Assembly: GCA_020698575.1 (NCBI GenBank)
Contig: CM036241.1
Coordinates: forward strand, 8,660,416 to 8,724,415
Source of the DNA: Bostrychus sinensis
Taxonomy: Eukaryota; Chordata; Actinopteri; Gobiiformes; Eleotridae
Direction of reading: 5' to 3'
DNA: 64,000 bases
This document shows, piece by piece, positions 13,301-26,300 of the stretch. Numbering within the stretch: position 1 is the first letter of the stretch; each line of letters opens with the position of its first letter. The notes below the pieces were generated by a model. It searched no databases, was not told the origin of the DNA, and saw only the letters and a program-made list of their open reading frames with translations. The position numbers and the translations under genes are program-made.

Positions 13301-16300
13301 AGAATTAGGATGACTGACCGGGCTAGTAATTAGATCTACAATGTATTGTAAACACTGATAATGTACTGTACATGTAACTGACCTGTGCAAAGCTCCAGAA
13401 GATTTCTGACTTTGTCCAAATCAAATCCACTCTCTTCTTTCTCCCCCTGCATCAGCTCCAACTCAGCCTTCACCACCAACAGCTCAGCACACCTTGATTT
13501 TTAACAGCAATGACATTATCATTGCAATGTACTATAACATCATTGCATCATGAGAGTGCAATACAAAAATGTTGTCATTTTTGTCTTGTACTTGAGGAAA
13601 ACTATTATATCACCTGAGGAAATTGTTATAGGAATGATCTATAAATACATATATGCTTGAGCTTTAAGTATTTTTAAAGATTAGTATGTTCAATCGATAT
13701 TGGCAACCATTGTTTCTGTTTTTATTGCTTGTAAAAAATTGACTAAATAGTAGCTAAACAATCCTACTGAGGGAATGTGGTAATTGCAATGCCTACTATG
13801 GAGGCTTAAACAGAGAGTTATATTTTGTATGTATTGTTTTAAGATTTTGCAGTAGAGAATTCGTTCAGCTTGACTTGATATAAAAGAAAAAAGGTTGTTG
13901 TTTTTGTGAGGAGTTGTTGGGTAATAATAAAGAAATAAAGAGTAAACCTACTGGCTAAGCGCTTGCAGCTTGATGGCCAGTTTGAGAGCTTCCAGACACT
14001 GCAGCCTGGCATCATTAACGGCCCCACAGCTGCTCCTCACAGACACCATCTTCACAGAGCAGGACAGCAGTTCAGAGAGCAGTTGCCACTTTAGGGACAG
14101 GTTCTCCCCTGTTTATCATCAAAGAAAAACAAAAAAAGAAAGAGTCAAAAAGAGGGAGTGTCAAACAAAAATTATTTATAATATTAGACAAACATACCCT
14201 GGTCAATGAAGCGCACTTCCGGACTCCCACCGTTGTTCCCGTAAAGGCCCTTACCCACATGAGTTACCAGGAGGCTACAGAAGAGCTTCAGACTCTCATA
14301 AACAGCTGTGTCTGGGCTGTTAATACCTAAATATAGAAACAAAATAAGTTATTAATACAGATCAAATATATGAAGAGAGGCAGCAATAGTTGTACATGAA
14401 CTGACCATGCAGGTGGATGAGGTTTCTCTGGGCCTGTGTGAGTGACTCAGTGTCAAGGCAAAGATAGGAGCCGACTGTCTGTAGAGCTCGAGCTCGAAGC
14501 AGGTACCAGCTTTTGGACGGCTTCTGTTCATTGGCCTCTTTAAGTACCTCACACAGATACGGCACTCCACGAGCCACCTGGTTCACAGACACAAAATTAT
14601 ATACAGTAAAAATCAGTTTAATAAGGTGTTGTTTGGACAATCATTTTAAAATGTTGTTGCAATAGAAGTCGATAATTGTGCAGTCCGAATGTAAAAGAGA
14701 ACTCAAGTTTCTCACCTGTCCTGTGCTGTAGCAGTACTGAGCTTTTAACAAAGTGGCCAGCACTGAGAGAGAAGAAGGACCTTTAGCAGTGGTTTCTGGG
14801 GACAGAAACTTTTCTGCTTTTTGAATTTGAGCCTGAAAGTGTCATTAGAATATATTTTTAAAAACACAAATCATTAACAAATATATTTGTAAACATTTAA
14901 GTTACTGACAAAAAGCCTTACCAGTGCCAATTCAGGGGTGCCCATATCAAGCAATAAACTGGCTGATTGACAAAAATAAGTGGCACAACAATGTGCTTCA
15001 CTGAGCTGCGTTGCAAGTCCAATAGCAAGTTGATAAGCCTCCAGTGCTTTTAAAGGCTAAAGAATATAACAGTTCATGAATGAAGCAATGATGCAGAGAA
15101 ACAAACTGAAATGTATTTGAATAAGTAAAACCACGTTTTAAATTACCTTTCCCATGAGTCTAAAGAGAGCTGCCATTACAGCGATGGAGTTGCAGGTCTG
15201 CTTTGGGTTCCTCATAGAAGGCAGCACACCAGATTTTAGAAGAGATGACCAATCAAACAAAGCCCTTTCCAAAGGCTGGCACTGCTCTGAGGTGAAAAAA
15301 GTCATAATATAATTAAATAAAGAAGAGTATAGAGAAAAGAAATCCACTATACAGAAACAAGTAAACATTCCACCTACTGTTCTGTGCATCGAGGCTGAAG
15401 TGCAAGCCTTCATAGACCATGATGCTGTCCTGAGTCTTCTGCTTGTCTTCATATTCAAAGTCATTAGTCCATGTGGGATTGGTCATAGACTGGGTTTGGT
15501 CGCGCAACTCTTGGCACTTCTTGTCCCTCGCAATTGCCTTTTCAAACAGATCATAATAATGGTTTGCAATTTTGCAATATAAAAAGGCCAGCTATATAGT
15601 AAGTAACTGAGTACATAAAGACAACACCTATGTAACGGTATACTAACCAATTATCTAATTTATAGTATAGAAGTATTTGTTACAACCCGAAGGTGTTTAA
15701 AAAGGACACAGGAGTCAAAATATATTTTATTTATCTGTCTTTAGTTTCTCTTTGTTTAGTTGTTTTTCTTTAGTTCTTCTTCTTTACAAAAGAAACCCTT
15801 CAAAAAATCCTCCTGTGCCCAAAGTAACAAAAGACCTTGGTGAGCCCACACAACAAAACATAAGGACAGTGCGATGGACAGGCCAGCCCTGTACAGGTTG
15901 AGGTAAAAGCCAACAAAAATCAGCTGCTCAGGCATTGGCTGCGGCCTGTAGCAGCATGGCAGGAGGAGGTGCGAGCGCGAGCGACAGCTGACAAGGAGCG
16001 AGCGAGAGACAAGCACAATGCGCACACAACCTATTTACAGGCTCCGGTGAGCCACGAAAAACAAAACAAAACAGCGCCTCCTTATAAGGGGGAACAAAAA
16101 TATAATAATAATAATAATACAATAAATAATAATAATCATACTTTTTATTATGATTATTTATTATTGTTTTTTTTTTTTATAATTATAATTATTGTTATTA
16201 TAATAAGTAAAACACAGGTGCACCAGCACCTTAATTTACATACAACATCACAGTACTCACCTCCTGAAGATTTTTCTCAAGAGTGCAGATATATAGCCAT

Positions 16301-19131
16301 AACAAAGCATGGGCCTTGTCATCAGTCAGTCTATCTGAGTTTTCTGGAGTCTTGGGTTCTGCCTCCAGAAGTCGCAAAGCCTCATGGGTAAAATCAATTG
16401 CAGAGCTTTAAGGACAGAGGAATCACAAAAAATTAAGTAATCTCAATCCACTAACACAAGTTTACAGTATCATAAATGATAAATAGAAGCTCCTACCAGT
16501 CAGTTTGTTCACTAAAATCTTGGAAACACACGACTTGAGCCATCTCACAGAGGTAGACGGCTCGTAGATGAGAGTGGTGGCTTTCCTCGTGGCAAATATC
16601 GAGCAGATCACAGAGTGTGTTGTATCGCTCCTGGGCAGTGTCTCCTGGCATCTCCTTATACACACGCAGCTCTTCCTCCAACAGGGAGAGCATGACCCCC
16701 TCCTCAGGTACTTCAGCACCAAAGCCATCCCGTAAGGTTCTGTTCAAATAAATAACAAAAATGACAAATGTGCATAAAACTGTAAAGGGCTTGTTGCCTT
16801 TTTAGAATTCAGCTGTACCTCAGTCTGATGTCCTCGTCAGCGTTTCGGGCGGCGTCCATCTTTGTTTTTACCCACAGTGAGACTGGTTCAGACATGTGAC
16901 CTATGATTTTGTTGCCTAGAACCTTCAGCCATAGAATGACCCAGTCTAAAGCACGCTCCAGCTGACCAGCACGCCGAGACGCCTGCACCGCCAGCATAAA
17001 GGGACGATTCAACTAGATAATGAAGCAAATAAAAAACATTTCATTGAGCCATAGTGAAAGTTAGGTATAGATAAAATGTCATTATAGATTTGTCTATAGT
17101 AAACAAATGACCGAAACTGACCCTGTCAGCAGAAAGTGAACTGGGAGTCTTTTTAGAAAGATCTTTGCAAAGGATTTCCAGGAGCGTGAAAGCCTGTTCA
17201 TAGAGACGCCTGTTGTACAGTCCACAAGCTAAATTGCTGACAGCAACCACTACAAGATGGGAAAAAGTAAATTAATAAACAAATGATTTTGGAAGCACTC
17301 ATTTTAAGTATTTTTAAAAATAATGTAATAATAATATAATCACCTGCTTTGATGCACAGGTTTTCATTGTCCAGCTTATGCAGTTCTGTCATCATCTGTC
17401 CGGCAGAGGCTTGGCAGAAAAGCAGAACACGATCTAATATGTCACTGTCTTCCAACTAAGAGAAAAGTAAGCACAGAATATATGGTTTAAATTTGTTAAA
17501 ACACAGTATAATAGTTAATATGAGGACAAACATTTATTTACATGTGATGCCTGAATGCTCTCATAAGCAAACACAAAGCCTTGGTAGATACTGAAGCACA
17601 GGATCTGCTGAAGTCTGTTGTTTTCAGTCTGGCAGTTTAAATTCTGTGCAAAAACAAATAAAAGGCTAAAAGCTAAATGAACAAAACAAATATAAATCTA
17701 ATACAAAGATTTAGTGGCAGTCAAACAAATATAAAAATACTTTGTTTGGTTCTCTGATATCATCATGTTGAGTTTTCAAATATCCTACATACTCCACTAT
17801 GTGCTTTGAGAAACAATATTAAAATATTATACTGACCCTCTTGAGTACTTTTGATATATACTCTTGGTGTTCCTCCAGAAAAGAGAACCAGGCCAGGAGC
17901 AGTGGTCCCCTCAGCGCCTTTGTGTGGCTGCTCTCCACAGCCCACACGACCATACCACAGCCCTCCAGAACAGCATTTGCGTCACGATCTCCATCAACAG
18001 TGGAGAGGGACCTTAGTGCTCTGGCACACTCAGTCAGAAACTGACCAAACTCCTGTGATACCTTTAGTGCAGAGTGAATCTTCACAGCCAGTTTCCCGAG
18101 CACCAGAGCTGTGCAATGGCAGTCAGGGAACGCTCTGACTTTGCTCTCTATTTTATCCAGTAAGTTAATGGCTATGTGATGATGACCAGCCTTACATAGC
18201 ACCTTAGTGATGATTAAAACAATGTGAAAAATGGGATACAAACTAAAATTCTTTGTAAGCTGTTGTCCTCCAGTCCCTTCCACGGCTGTTCCATTAGTCC
18301 AAAATTTAGAAAAGCACTTGTGTATTTCCTCAAATAGAAAGACTGAATCATCTTTTGTCACTGCTCCACAGCTGTTCTCAAACTGCAAAATGGCATCTTC
18401 TGCATAAACTGGTGCTTTTGATACTGAAGAACTATCCCTTTCTGAATCCAACAGGAGAAAGCTCAGAGCTTGTAACTGGCAGTGAAGTTTGTCCTGTGGA
18501 CTTAGGATTGCCTTGCCTTTAGTCACAGACAATCCGTTCCACAGCACTGAGAAACTGCTCCGCGTCAGGACAGTATAGTCCTCACACTGCAAAGTTACAA
18601 AGATAATTTTGTTAATCACCTAAATAAAATAAACAGACAAGACATATAACAAATGGTAGTCTGACAAACCTGCTCTGCTTCAAAAAGCCTGGCATGGAGC
18701 AGCTCCACAACATCACTGCAGAGACTGTGGACCTCCAGAGAGCTCAGCTTCTTGACAATATGGAAAATTATCTTTTCCATGTAAAACGGACTGCTCTGTG
18801 CCACATTTCTTCCAGTGCTATCATAGCCATCAACAGCAACCTTCACCAACTTTACCAGCTCACTGATATGAGCAGTATCAGAGGGATTATCCCCGAGCTG
18901 GTGGTTACAGGCTCTGATCACTCTGTCACACAGAGTTCGTCCTTGAAGCCCGGGTACTCCCTTCACATACTCCTGGAAAATATTATTTTTACACGAAAAT
19001 AAATAGACAGCATCAGATACATAACATTAAAATACGGTAACTGGGCTAACCTGCAGTTCAAGACGCAAAAGCTCAGTTTCTTTGATGGAAGCTGTGCGCT
19101 TTACGTACTCGTCCACTTTTAAACACTTCAT
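4333..19131 (-). CDS. espl1: Separase (31 coding exons, about 2164 aa)
   Basis: Separase is the caspase-like (CD-clan) cysteine protease that cleaves the cohesin kleisin RAD21/REC8 at anaphase and is held inactive by securin and CDK1-cyclin B. Coding exons (minus): 19051-19131, 18670-18972, 17837-18586, 17542-17643, 17344-17455, 17122-17249, 16819-17012, 16497-16739, 16261-16405, 15378-15537, 15147-15286, 14922-15056, 14716-14832, 14406-14577, 14198-14326, 13952-14108, 13383-13492, 11848-12977, 11242-11641, 9945-10070, 9647-9860, 9360-9565, 8445-8572, 7272-7394, 7011-7160, 6464-6631, 6261-6365, 5650-5765, 5486-5569, 5224-5388, 4333-4534. They sum to 6495 nt in one frame. The N-terminal half is a helical-repeat region, followed by a disordered basic/acidic linker (about 1437-1560) and the C-terminal protease. 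The dyad is visible as His in YVGHGAGARF (about 2047) and Cys in LLFGCSSAAL (about 2073), 26 residues apart as in human. The end SLWDVTDRDIDRF...LIGAAPVVYGLP is typical. Human separase has 2120 residues. No break is seen. Confidence 0.96.
5815..6012 (+). repeat. Interspersed repeat E ('gtcgccacag' family), copy in an espl1 intron
   Basis: It contains gagtcgccacagaaaa, a 'gcctcc..tgtgcag' block, 'gtatagggtttacactggatgccctttct' and a 'tatctgggctttggacca' block. The same order recurs at 52020-52150 and 61738-61920, and in inverse orientation at 52905-53075, 56360-56490 and 63690-63870. It resembles the 3' part of LINE/SINE families common in teleosts; the family is not named with certainty. Confidence 0.6.
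7697..8234 (+). mobile_element. Family A inverted-repeat element, espl1 intron copy
   Basis: The left end is TTAAAGGAGCTATATTAT and the right end GCATAATATATCCCTTTTAA. At about 540 bp it is the most complete copy, with the internal blocks 'gaagcactgaccaatcaaca' and 'tagtaaaatggcatcatgca'. It sits in the intron between the exons at 7272-7394 and 8445-8572. No transposase frame is visible, so it would depend on an element elsewhere. Confidence 0.7.
8636..8905 (+). repeat. Interspersed repeat B, espl1 intron copy
   Basis: A block containing 'gtacgtttccatgcaggtag', 'gataatgtggttcatagttg' and 'ttggacaaagctctgagctg' is closely matched at 49225-49458 in the same orientation. The match spans about 230 bases with small gaps. 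It is likely a short DNA transposon family; ends were not resolved. Confidence 0.55.
15650..16245. repeat. Unclassified intronic insertion and ATT-rich tract
   Basis: The espl1 intron 15538-16260 holds about 400 bases unlike its neighbours ('acaggagtcaaaatatattt' through 'caacctatttacaggctccgg'), followed by an ATA/ATT-rich low-complexity tract near 16100-16200. The first part resembles an LTR or other retroelement fragment, but no diagnostic terminal motif was confirmed. Confidence 0.35.
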
Positions 19132-19510
19132 GGCGAAACCTGTCAACACACAACAGTCGAAAATTACCGTTTTACTTGAATCGAAGCACGCTGAATAATT
19201 ACGGGGATGTTTGTTGTTAGCAAGTAGCACCGCTAGCTACGATTGCCCCATCTGACAAATCTTCACAAGGCACACAAACGTTAGGCTTTCTAACACATTT
19301 ACAAAGCTAAACGGTAACTTACGTTGAACGAGAGGCAACTTTTATGTGTAAATCAAAAATGTCTATTGAACTAACATAACGGCAAAAGTTACGCTATAGC
19401 TACATACATTACAGAAAATAGAAAGCCTATAAAGCCCTGTTATCGTGGAAACTTCACCGTCCGCCGCGCACTGGTTTTGAATGGCTTCTGTTAACCAATC
19501 ACATAACACT
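19132..19510 (-). promoter_or_regulatory. espl1: espl1 5' region: noncoding exon and promoter
   Basis: A splice acceptor (tgttgacag) lies just upstream of the espl1 ATG and a matching donor (AAT then GTATGT, near 19407) lies upstream. This suggests a noncoding first exon at about 19408-19480. Around it are a CCAAT box (19495-19499), a TTTGAA sequence (19476-19481) resembling a cell-cycle homology region, and a GC-rich E2F-like block (ccgccgcgcac). NF-Y, CHR and E2F-type sites are typical of G2/M genes such as separase. The functional reading is inference. Confidence 0.45.
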
Positions 19511-20381
19511 TCCGCCTCACCGGAAGCCCAAGGGCTCATGGGAAATGTAGTAAACAGCAACAAAACGGCATTACAGAAAATCTTTACACGACAAATAAAT
19601 GTAAGAATAAAATACATAAAACAAAATATAATAATATATATTAATACATTAATTACACATGCAAGTTATATGTTTACTATAAAATATAAAAAGCAGCAGG
19701 CTGTTCAGCACTTACTGTCTTCACTACATGGCACACATAGGCCTAGTATTGTGTATGACAGCCATTCCCAAAGTCAAGACTGTCGTGGCCCCCTTAAATT
19801 TCTGAATTTCTTTTCTCTATTTAAAAGACTATGTCATGTTTTTCTCTCTTCAAAAACACTTACTGTTGGCTAAAATTTGTTTTAAAGTAATATTTTAAAA
19901 CAAGTATACAACTGTAATTAATTTCAAATTAGATTTTTTTCTATGTACTTAATATTTTTAGGTACTAAATAATTTCATTGACTAATTGTCTTTTTATATT
20001 TTTGTATGTTTTATCTGTTTTTATGGACCAAAACTATGTCTGAAATAAAGAATTAATTAAAATTTAAATTGAATTGAAATATAGACAGCCTCTGGGGCCC
20101 CCCCTGCAGTACCATCGCGGACCCCCCAGGTATGCATTGTTTTATCTTTTTTTTTTTTTTTTTCATTTGTAGACCAAAAACTACTTGTGCCATTTCACAG
20201 AGGAGGCTATAGAGTGTGTATAAATTAACTGAAATGCTATGTTGCATATTAAACACACATCACACAATGCTTTCATGTTTGTTATTTTTATTGATCTTTA
20301 TTGCACTTATCCACACTTTTCAAGGTGATTTACAGAAAAGATGCTCATTAGTTATAAATAATAATATATTTTGACAACCCA
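19511..20381. other. Intergenic region between pfkm 3' end and espl1 promoter
   Basis: It includes the pfkm 3'UTR with candidate AATAAA signals on the minus strand (plus-strand tttatt near 20287 and 20297) and a copy of repeat D. No further gene is seen. Confidence 0.5.
19786..20130 (-). repeat. Interspersed repeat D, copy 1
   Basis: It contains 'tgacatagtcttttaaatag'-type text and a G-rich 'ggggtcc' end. The inverse copy at 32940-33190 shares 'agccaacagtcagtgttttt' and 'gcagggggggaccccagggg', matching this copy's complement. A weaker third piece is at 62450-62530. The family is unnamed. Confidence 0.5.
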
Positions 20382-23300
20382 TTAGTGCACTAAGCCTCTC
20401 TTTTTGATGACATGTTCAAGCTCAGCCTTTTCTGTTGTGTCCAGACTGATCTTGTATTTGGCCAGGATTTTCAGGATAGGCCTCAGTCTCAGCCACCATT
20501 GTACCGTTGGGATGCGATGTCTGAAAGGAACGCATTTGTGAGTGAAAAGGAAGTCAGGAGAGTAATTCGGCTCTATGCAACAAATGGTATAAATGGACAC
20601 AGATTCAACTACGTCTTATACAACTGGATAGACCTTCAACTAATCAGATTTCCATGACCAAGTTAAACTTTTAAACACTTCACAAATAAACAGCAACAAA
20701 AACAAAAAAAGATATGGCTTACTCAAAATCAGTAAATTCTTTGACTTCTGCGAGAGGCTGGAAAATCATAGACCTCTTCCTCATTCCCAGGACACAGGCT
20801 GTATCTGGAGAGTTGGCAAAAATCCGACCTGGAAAATAAAATTAATTAGTAAAGCTTAGCATGTAGTCACCTACCACAAGCCTCAGCCGCCACGAGCCTT
20901 TGCATTATAAAGGGTAAATGGTGGTCTTGCCCATGGACACAATGGCAGTTCAAACTGGGGGGAGCAGGGGTCGAAACCACCAGCTGGTTAGTGGACAAAT
21001 GGCTCTACTTCTACCTGAAGTTGATAGCCTACTTTAGATACTTTTTTGTGACGCCATAAGTCATACTGGTGCTACAGCGCTGAACCTCTTTCACAGACAA
21101 ATGTGGCTAAAAGTGGTGAAGAGCTCTGCCACGACTGTAGAGGGCAGCACTGCACTTCTAAGCATCTGGTCTGACAAATACTGTGACACAAATGAAAAAA
21201 GTACTTTAAAAATAAGTGTCAGGCTGACTGATGGTTGATTTATTACTTTTGTAAACAGGACTTGGTGTTTCTTGTTTATTTCGGTGTTTAAATGAACTTG
21301 ATTTTAACATGAAGTAAAAAACACAACCACATCACCCACATCCTTGCCTCCCTGCACTGGTTTCCTGTTCACTTTAGAATTGATTTTAAGATTTTATTCT
21401 TTGTTTTTAAAGCCTTGAATGGACTGACCCCACAGTACATCACCTCATACAAATTTATACTTTGCTGCATTCTCTGAGGTCCAAGGGTCCAAGACGAGAC
21501 TTAAAACCAGGGTAGACTGGCCCTTCTTCTTCTGGCCCCACACTGTGGAACGCTCTGCCCCCTCACATCAGAGCAGCCCCCACAGTCGAATGTTTTTAGT
21601 CTTGTCGTAAATAATAATGATAATAATGCATTGGATTTATATAGCGCCTTTCTAGATACTCAAAGCACTTTACACTGCATTATTCCTTCATTCCTCAGTC
21701 ACACTCGGTGGTGGTGAGCTACTTCTGTTGCCACAGCTGCCCTGGGGCAGACTGGCAGAAGCATGTCTGCCTCTCTGACCACCACAAACACAGACACGCT
21801 GACATTCATACCGGCAACGTGGGCAAAGTGTCTTGCCCAAGACACAACAACAGTTTTTGCATTGCCAGTAGCGGGGCTCGAACCGCCAACCTTCAGGTTA
21901 GCGGGCAAACGCCTCTACTGACTAAGCTTTGAACTTTCTGTATGACGATCTTAAGACCCACTTTTATTCTCTGGCTTTTAACTCAGCGTAAATTGTGTGG
22001 TCCTGTGTCTTTTATACTATTTTGTTTTCATGTACTTCATTGTTTTTATACTTATCTATTGTTTTTTTATTGTATTGCTCCTATTTAGTTTTACTGGTTC
22101 TTATCATTTTAATGGGGACTAGTGGAGCTAAAGAGATATTTTTACTGTTATTTATTGTTTATGTGCAGCACTTTGAAAACCGTCTTGTTTGTAAAATGTG
22201 CTATACAAATAAAGTGGATTTAGATTTTATTTAAAATATAACGAGGTGAAATTATCCCACTAACCATTAATATCAAATCGCAATACTTGTCTTATCGCAA
22301 TACAAATCAAACTGAATCAGCAACAAAGAAATCTGAGAGTATTGTATTGTGACAAAAGCATATTGTCCCAGCCCTACTCCTGAGCTACTGCTGTCAATAA
22401 GAAGTATAATGAAACAATGAAAGAAGGTCCTCACCATGTCTATAGCACTCCTTTAGTTTGTCGGTCAACCACAACACAGATTTGAGACCCATTTTAGTGC
22501 CGAAGTTCCTGTCAAAGGGGCTGGGTGTCCCTCCCTGGAGAGAACAAGACAATATCAGTTGCAAATCAATAAGCAAAAGACAATACATAATCAGTAACTA
22601 GATACTTTTACTGAAGCAAATTAAATTACATCTTTAAAGATAATATTCTTACATTTTCTGTAAGTGTAGTTACACACCTGTTGCATATGTCCGAGTACAT
22701 TCTTCCTGCAGTCAAACACACCTTTACCTTCTTCTGAATAAAGGTTAAAGATAAAATCAGTGGTGTAGTTGGCGTTGCATTTCTCATTCCTGTAAAAAGA
22801 GCAAAGTTTCAGTACACGTCGGTAAAGCAAGCAGGTTCGAAAAGCAAACTCTGCCACACCTCAAAATCAGTCCTCTCTTAACAGTGGTCTTCATCTTCTC
22901 CACCAGATGCTCCACGTTAACCTAAGACGTAAGTTATTAAAAAAAAGTCATAGGGTCAAAAGAAAGTTAGTTCTGTACTTATATTTGCAAACCTCCAGGT
23001 CGTGGATGTTGAAAGGATCCTCATAGACATAAGCAGCATCAGCTCCAGAGGCCAGGCCTGCCATGGTTGCCAGATAACCGCAGTATCCCCCCATCGTCTC
23101 CACAATAAACACTCTTCTCTTAGTGCCCGCTGCAGACTGCTTGATTCTGTCACATGTCTGCAATAGATATAAGAAAAATATAACACAATAGAAAAAGGTA
23201 AGCAAAGGTAGCCAGCACTGGATTATATACTTTTACAGTATTATCGACAGCCATTAATTAAACATTGACAAGATGTGTAGACCAATGGTAGTGTCCTTAA

Positions 23301-26300
23301 ATCTCAACATTCTCATCTATTAAAGTTATTAATAACAGATGATGGCTAATTTTTCACAGATACAACAGTGATTTTCTACTGGTGGGTCTGAAGCTTTAAT
23401 TACATAAAAACAGATGCATGTGTCACAAAGATAAGTCTAAATGTTTGGGTCACAGTTACACCAGTTAAGAACCATCCATCCAACTTCTATTTATCAAGTT
23501 AAGGTAATTAAAATGATTCCCTAATATACAAGAAGCAAAACTGCATACTTTCAGTTTTTTTTATACCATGGTGATAGTGTTGAGGGCAGTGTCAGCTCCG
23601 ATACTAAAGTCAGTTCCTGGGACGTTGTTGGAGACAGTGGCAGGAACGATCACCAGAGGGATACACAGCTCCTCGTACTTCTCTCTGGCCTGGACCAGCT
23701 GCAGACCGCCGACAAATGCCTAAGAACAAAGGACATGTTGTACATAAGCATATAGTTTGCACTGTCTATCACAATTATAAAAGCATTCAAATCTCTGTAC
23801 CTCAAATCCTCCGATGATAATCAAACCATGGATGTTGAACTTGGTGATGCTCAGACTGATCTCCTCCATAAACTCATCTGGCAGAGATCTTTACAATAAA
23901 ATACATTACATATGTTACACATGCATAACAACAGAAAACGCTACTACCAGATTGTTTTCTAGTACACAGATGTTTATCAGATGGTTTTTTTTCTGCAACT
24001 TGCCCTTCAGGGCCACCGTATGTTTCTCTGTGAAAGCAGACATAGCAAGCGCTGGAATAGACATTTTCATTGTATTATAGGCAACCATTAAGTGATGCAG
24101 ACCAACAGCTTGCGATTAGCCAAATCTTCAATTAGGTACTAAATATTCATTCATTAAATCCTTGATAACAAATGGCATCTTAAGAGTTATTCTGCAGCAG
24201 AGTTTTATTACAATACACTATCAGATGACTACACAGTTTTCCCCAAATATGAGAAACAAAATCTGATTCTTTCTTCTGTAAACAAGGCTTACCTCTTGGT
24301 GCCCAAAATGGAGCCACCTTTTCCAGTCCATCCTGCAACACCACCCCAACCAATCGGCTCAATCTGTGGAAGACGAGAGTGGAGATTTAGTATCTACTTT
24401 GTAAATTTGATCATTTAAATTTGGCCAGAAAGTACCATGCCATGAGCCAGTCCATCAAAACTGTCGTGAACAGCCAACATCTGGTGGCCCTGGAGAACGC
24501 CGATCCTGACGGCCGAGCGGACCGCAGCGTTCATCCCAGCACAAGGAGCGCCCACGTTCAGGATGGCAATGTTGATATTACTCTGTAGAAAAGAGGAAAA
24601 CAAAGATGTTTGAATAACTGAATGACTATTTAGGCAGAAAGTAAAAGAGATGCAAGTGTCTCACTTTAACATTGGGGAGATGGACATGAGCGAGCATTTT
24701 GTAGGTGTTCCAGTTATTCTCAAAACTCCTATCATTAAAGAAAACAAAAATGATAATAATAATGATGTAATAACATATTAATTTTTCTGAACAACACAAA
24801 AACATGCATGCCTCACTTTCCCCTGAGCTTCACGGCTTCTTCATATCTCCCCTCAGCCATTGCTGTGGTCACATCTTTGGTCTTTTAGGTAAAAACATAA
24901 ACAATAATAAATCCGAACATTATGTTGTATAATGTTATTTGTCTGTAGATGAAAGTTAATGTCTCACCACTTGGACACACTCCATCAGGGGCAGTCTCAC
25001 GGCATGGTTCCCCGACAGGCTGACCACACAGGCTGGAGTGTCTGGAGTGGCTTCCAGCAGAGCCATCACTGCCTCCACTCCCATACGACTCGCCTGGACA
25101 CAACGTCATCAGGATGATTGTCTTTATTCCAACACCAAACACTTCCATGAATCATAAATATCATCAGCATAAATTCCCTCATCAAAAACATACCTGGAGT
25201 TGTGTTTTGCTTCATTCACACATGTTTAAGTAATCCTCTATTCTCTGGCACGGTTGTTCTAAGCTCTCAAAATGCTCGGTTGTACAAACCTCCGCCTCTG
25301 CCTTGAACCCCCGCCCACTGCAGGAAGCACTGACCAATCAACAAGCTCTCTACATCAGGTCTGATCTCATTCATTTTTTCAAAAACAGAACACAGATATT
25401 TTACATTTTGTAGTAAAATGGCATCATACAAACAGTTCAAGGAAGTGAAGTTCCTTTTATCTTTTAGTCAGATAATGTTTTTAAAGGTTGGTTAAAAGTT
25501 TGGTTTAAAAATATGAATAAAAGCATTATATATCCCCTTTAAAGCAACACTATGTAACTTTTACCTTAAAGGGACAGTACCCATTTTTTCTTGCATTGAG
25601 AAAAATCACAGAATATGGGACCAAATCCACCACCTGTTCACGCATTAGCGCCACTAATGGTAGACGTTTAGTTTTCTTGTTGAATGCCATTACCACTGTC
25701 TGCAAATTAGCCACATGGCCTCGAGTTTTTTTTCTCCATAATGTAAACATATGTGTGCACAGCTGCCTGTTTTACCGATCTGTTGTGTGTTGTTTTACCA
25801 GGATCCTGTCGAAAGCTGAGGGAGTGCCTCCTCTCTGAACATGTCCCAGGATGGTGCTGCGAGTGTCAAAGCCCAGTTTCTTTTTGACCAACTGAAAAAA
25901 AAAATAGAAAATTGTGATTAGCATTTGTCCAGTTGTTTCTCTCATGTGTTATTGTGTTTAAGTTGCAGTAGTTACCTGTTTGATTTGGTCACAGGTGATC
26001 GGTTTACCATCACGGTCCATCGCTCCTTCTGCCACAATAATGATATTCAGACGGGAACCACGTCCTCTTTGCTGATGGATTAAAAAGAGATTCATGTTTA
26101 AAATAGAGGAAAATGTCAGATAAAGTGTAAAATAACAGAAGAAAAGTGTTTACATCACTGAGTCTTCTGCAGAGGTGCTCCTCCCAGTTGAGATCCGGGG
26201 GCATCTCAGGAATAAAGACCCAGTCAGCTCCACAGGCCAGAGCTGTGACCAGAGCCAGGTATCTGCAACAGTCATGAGCAGTTCAGAGCAGTTATATGTC

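Noticed and set aside
15756..16122. Minus-strand frames of 64-89 residues in an espl1 intron
   Set aside because: No family resemblance and they lie in repeat-like sequence; treated as part of an unclassified insertion.
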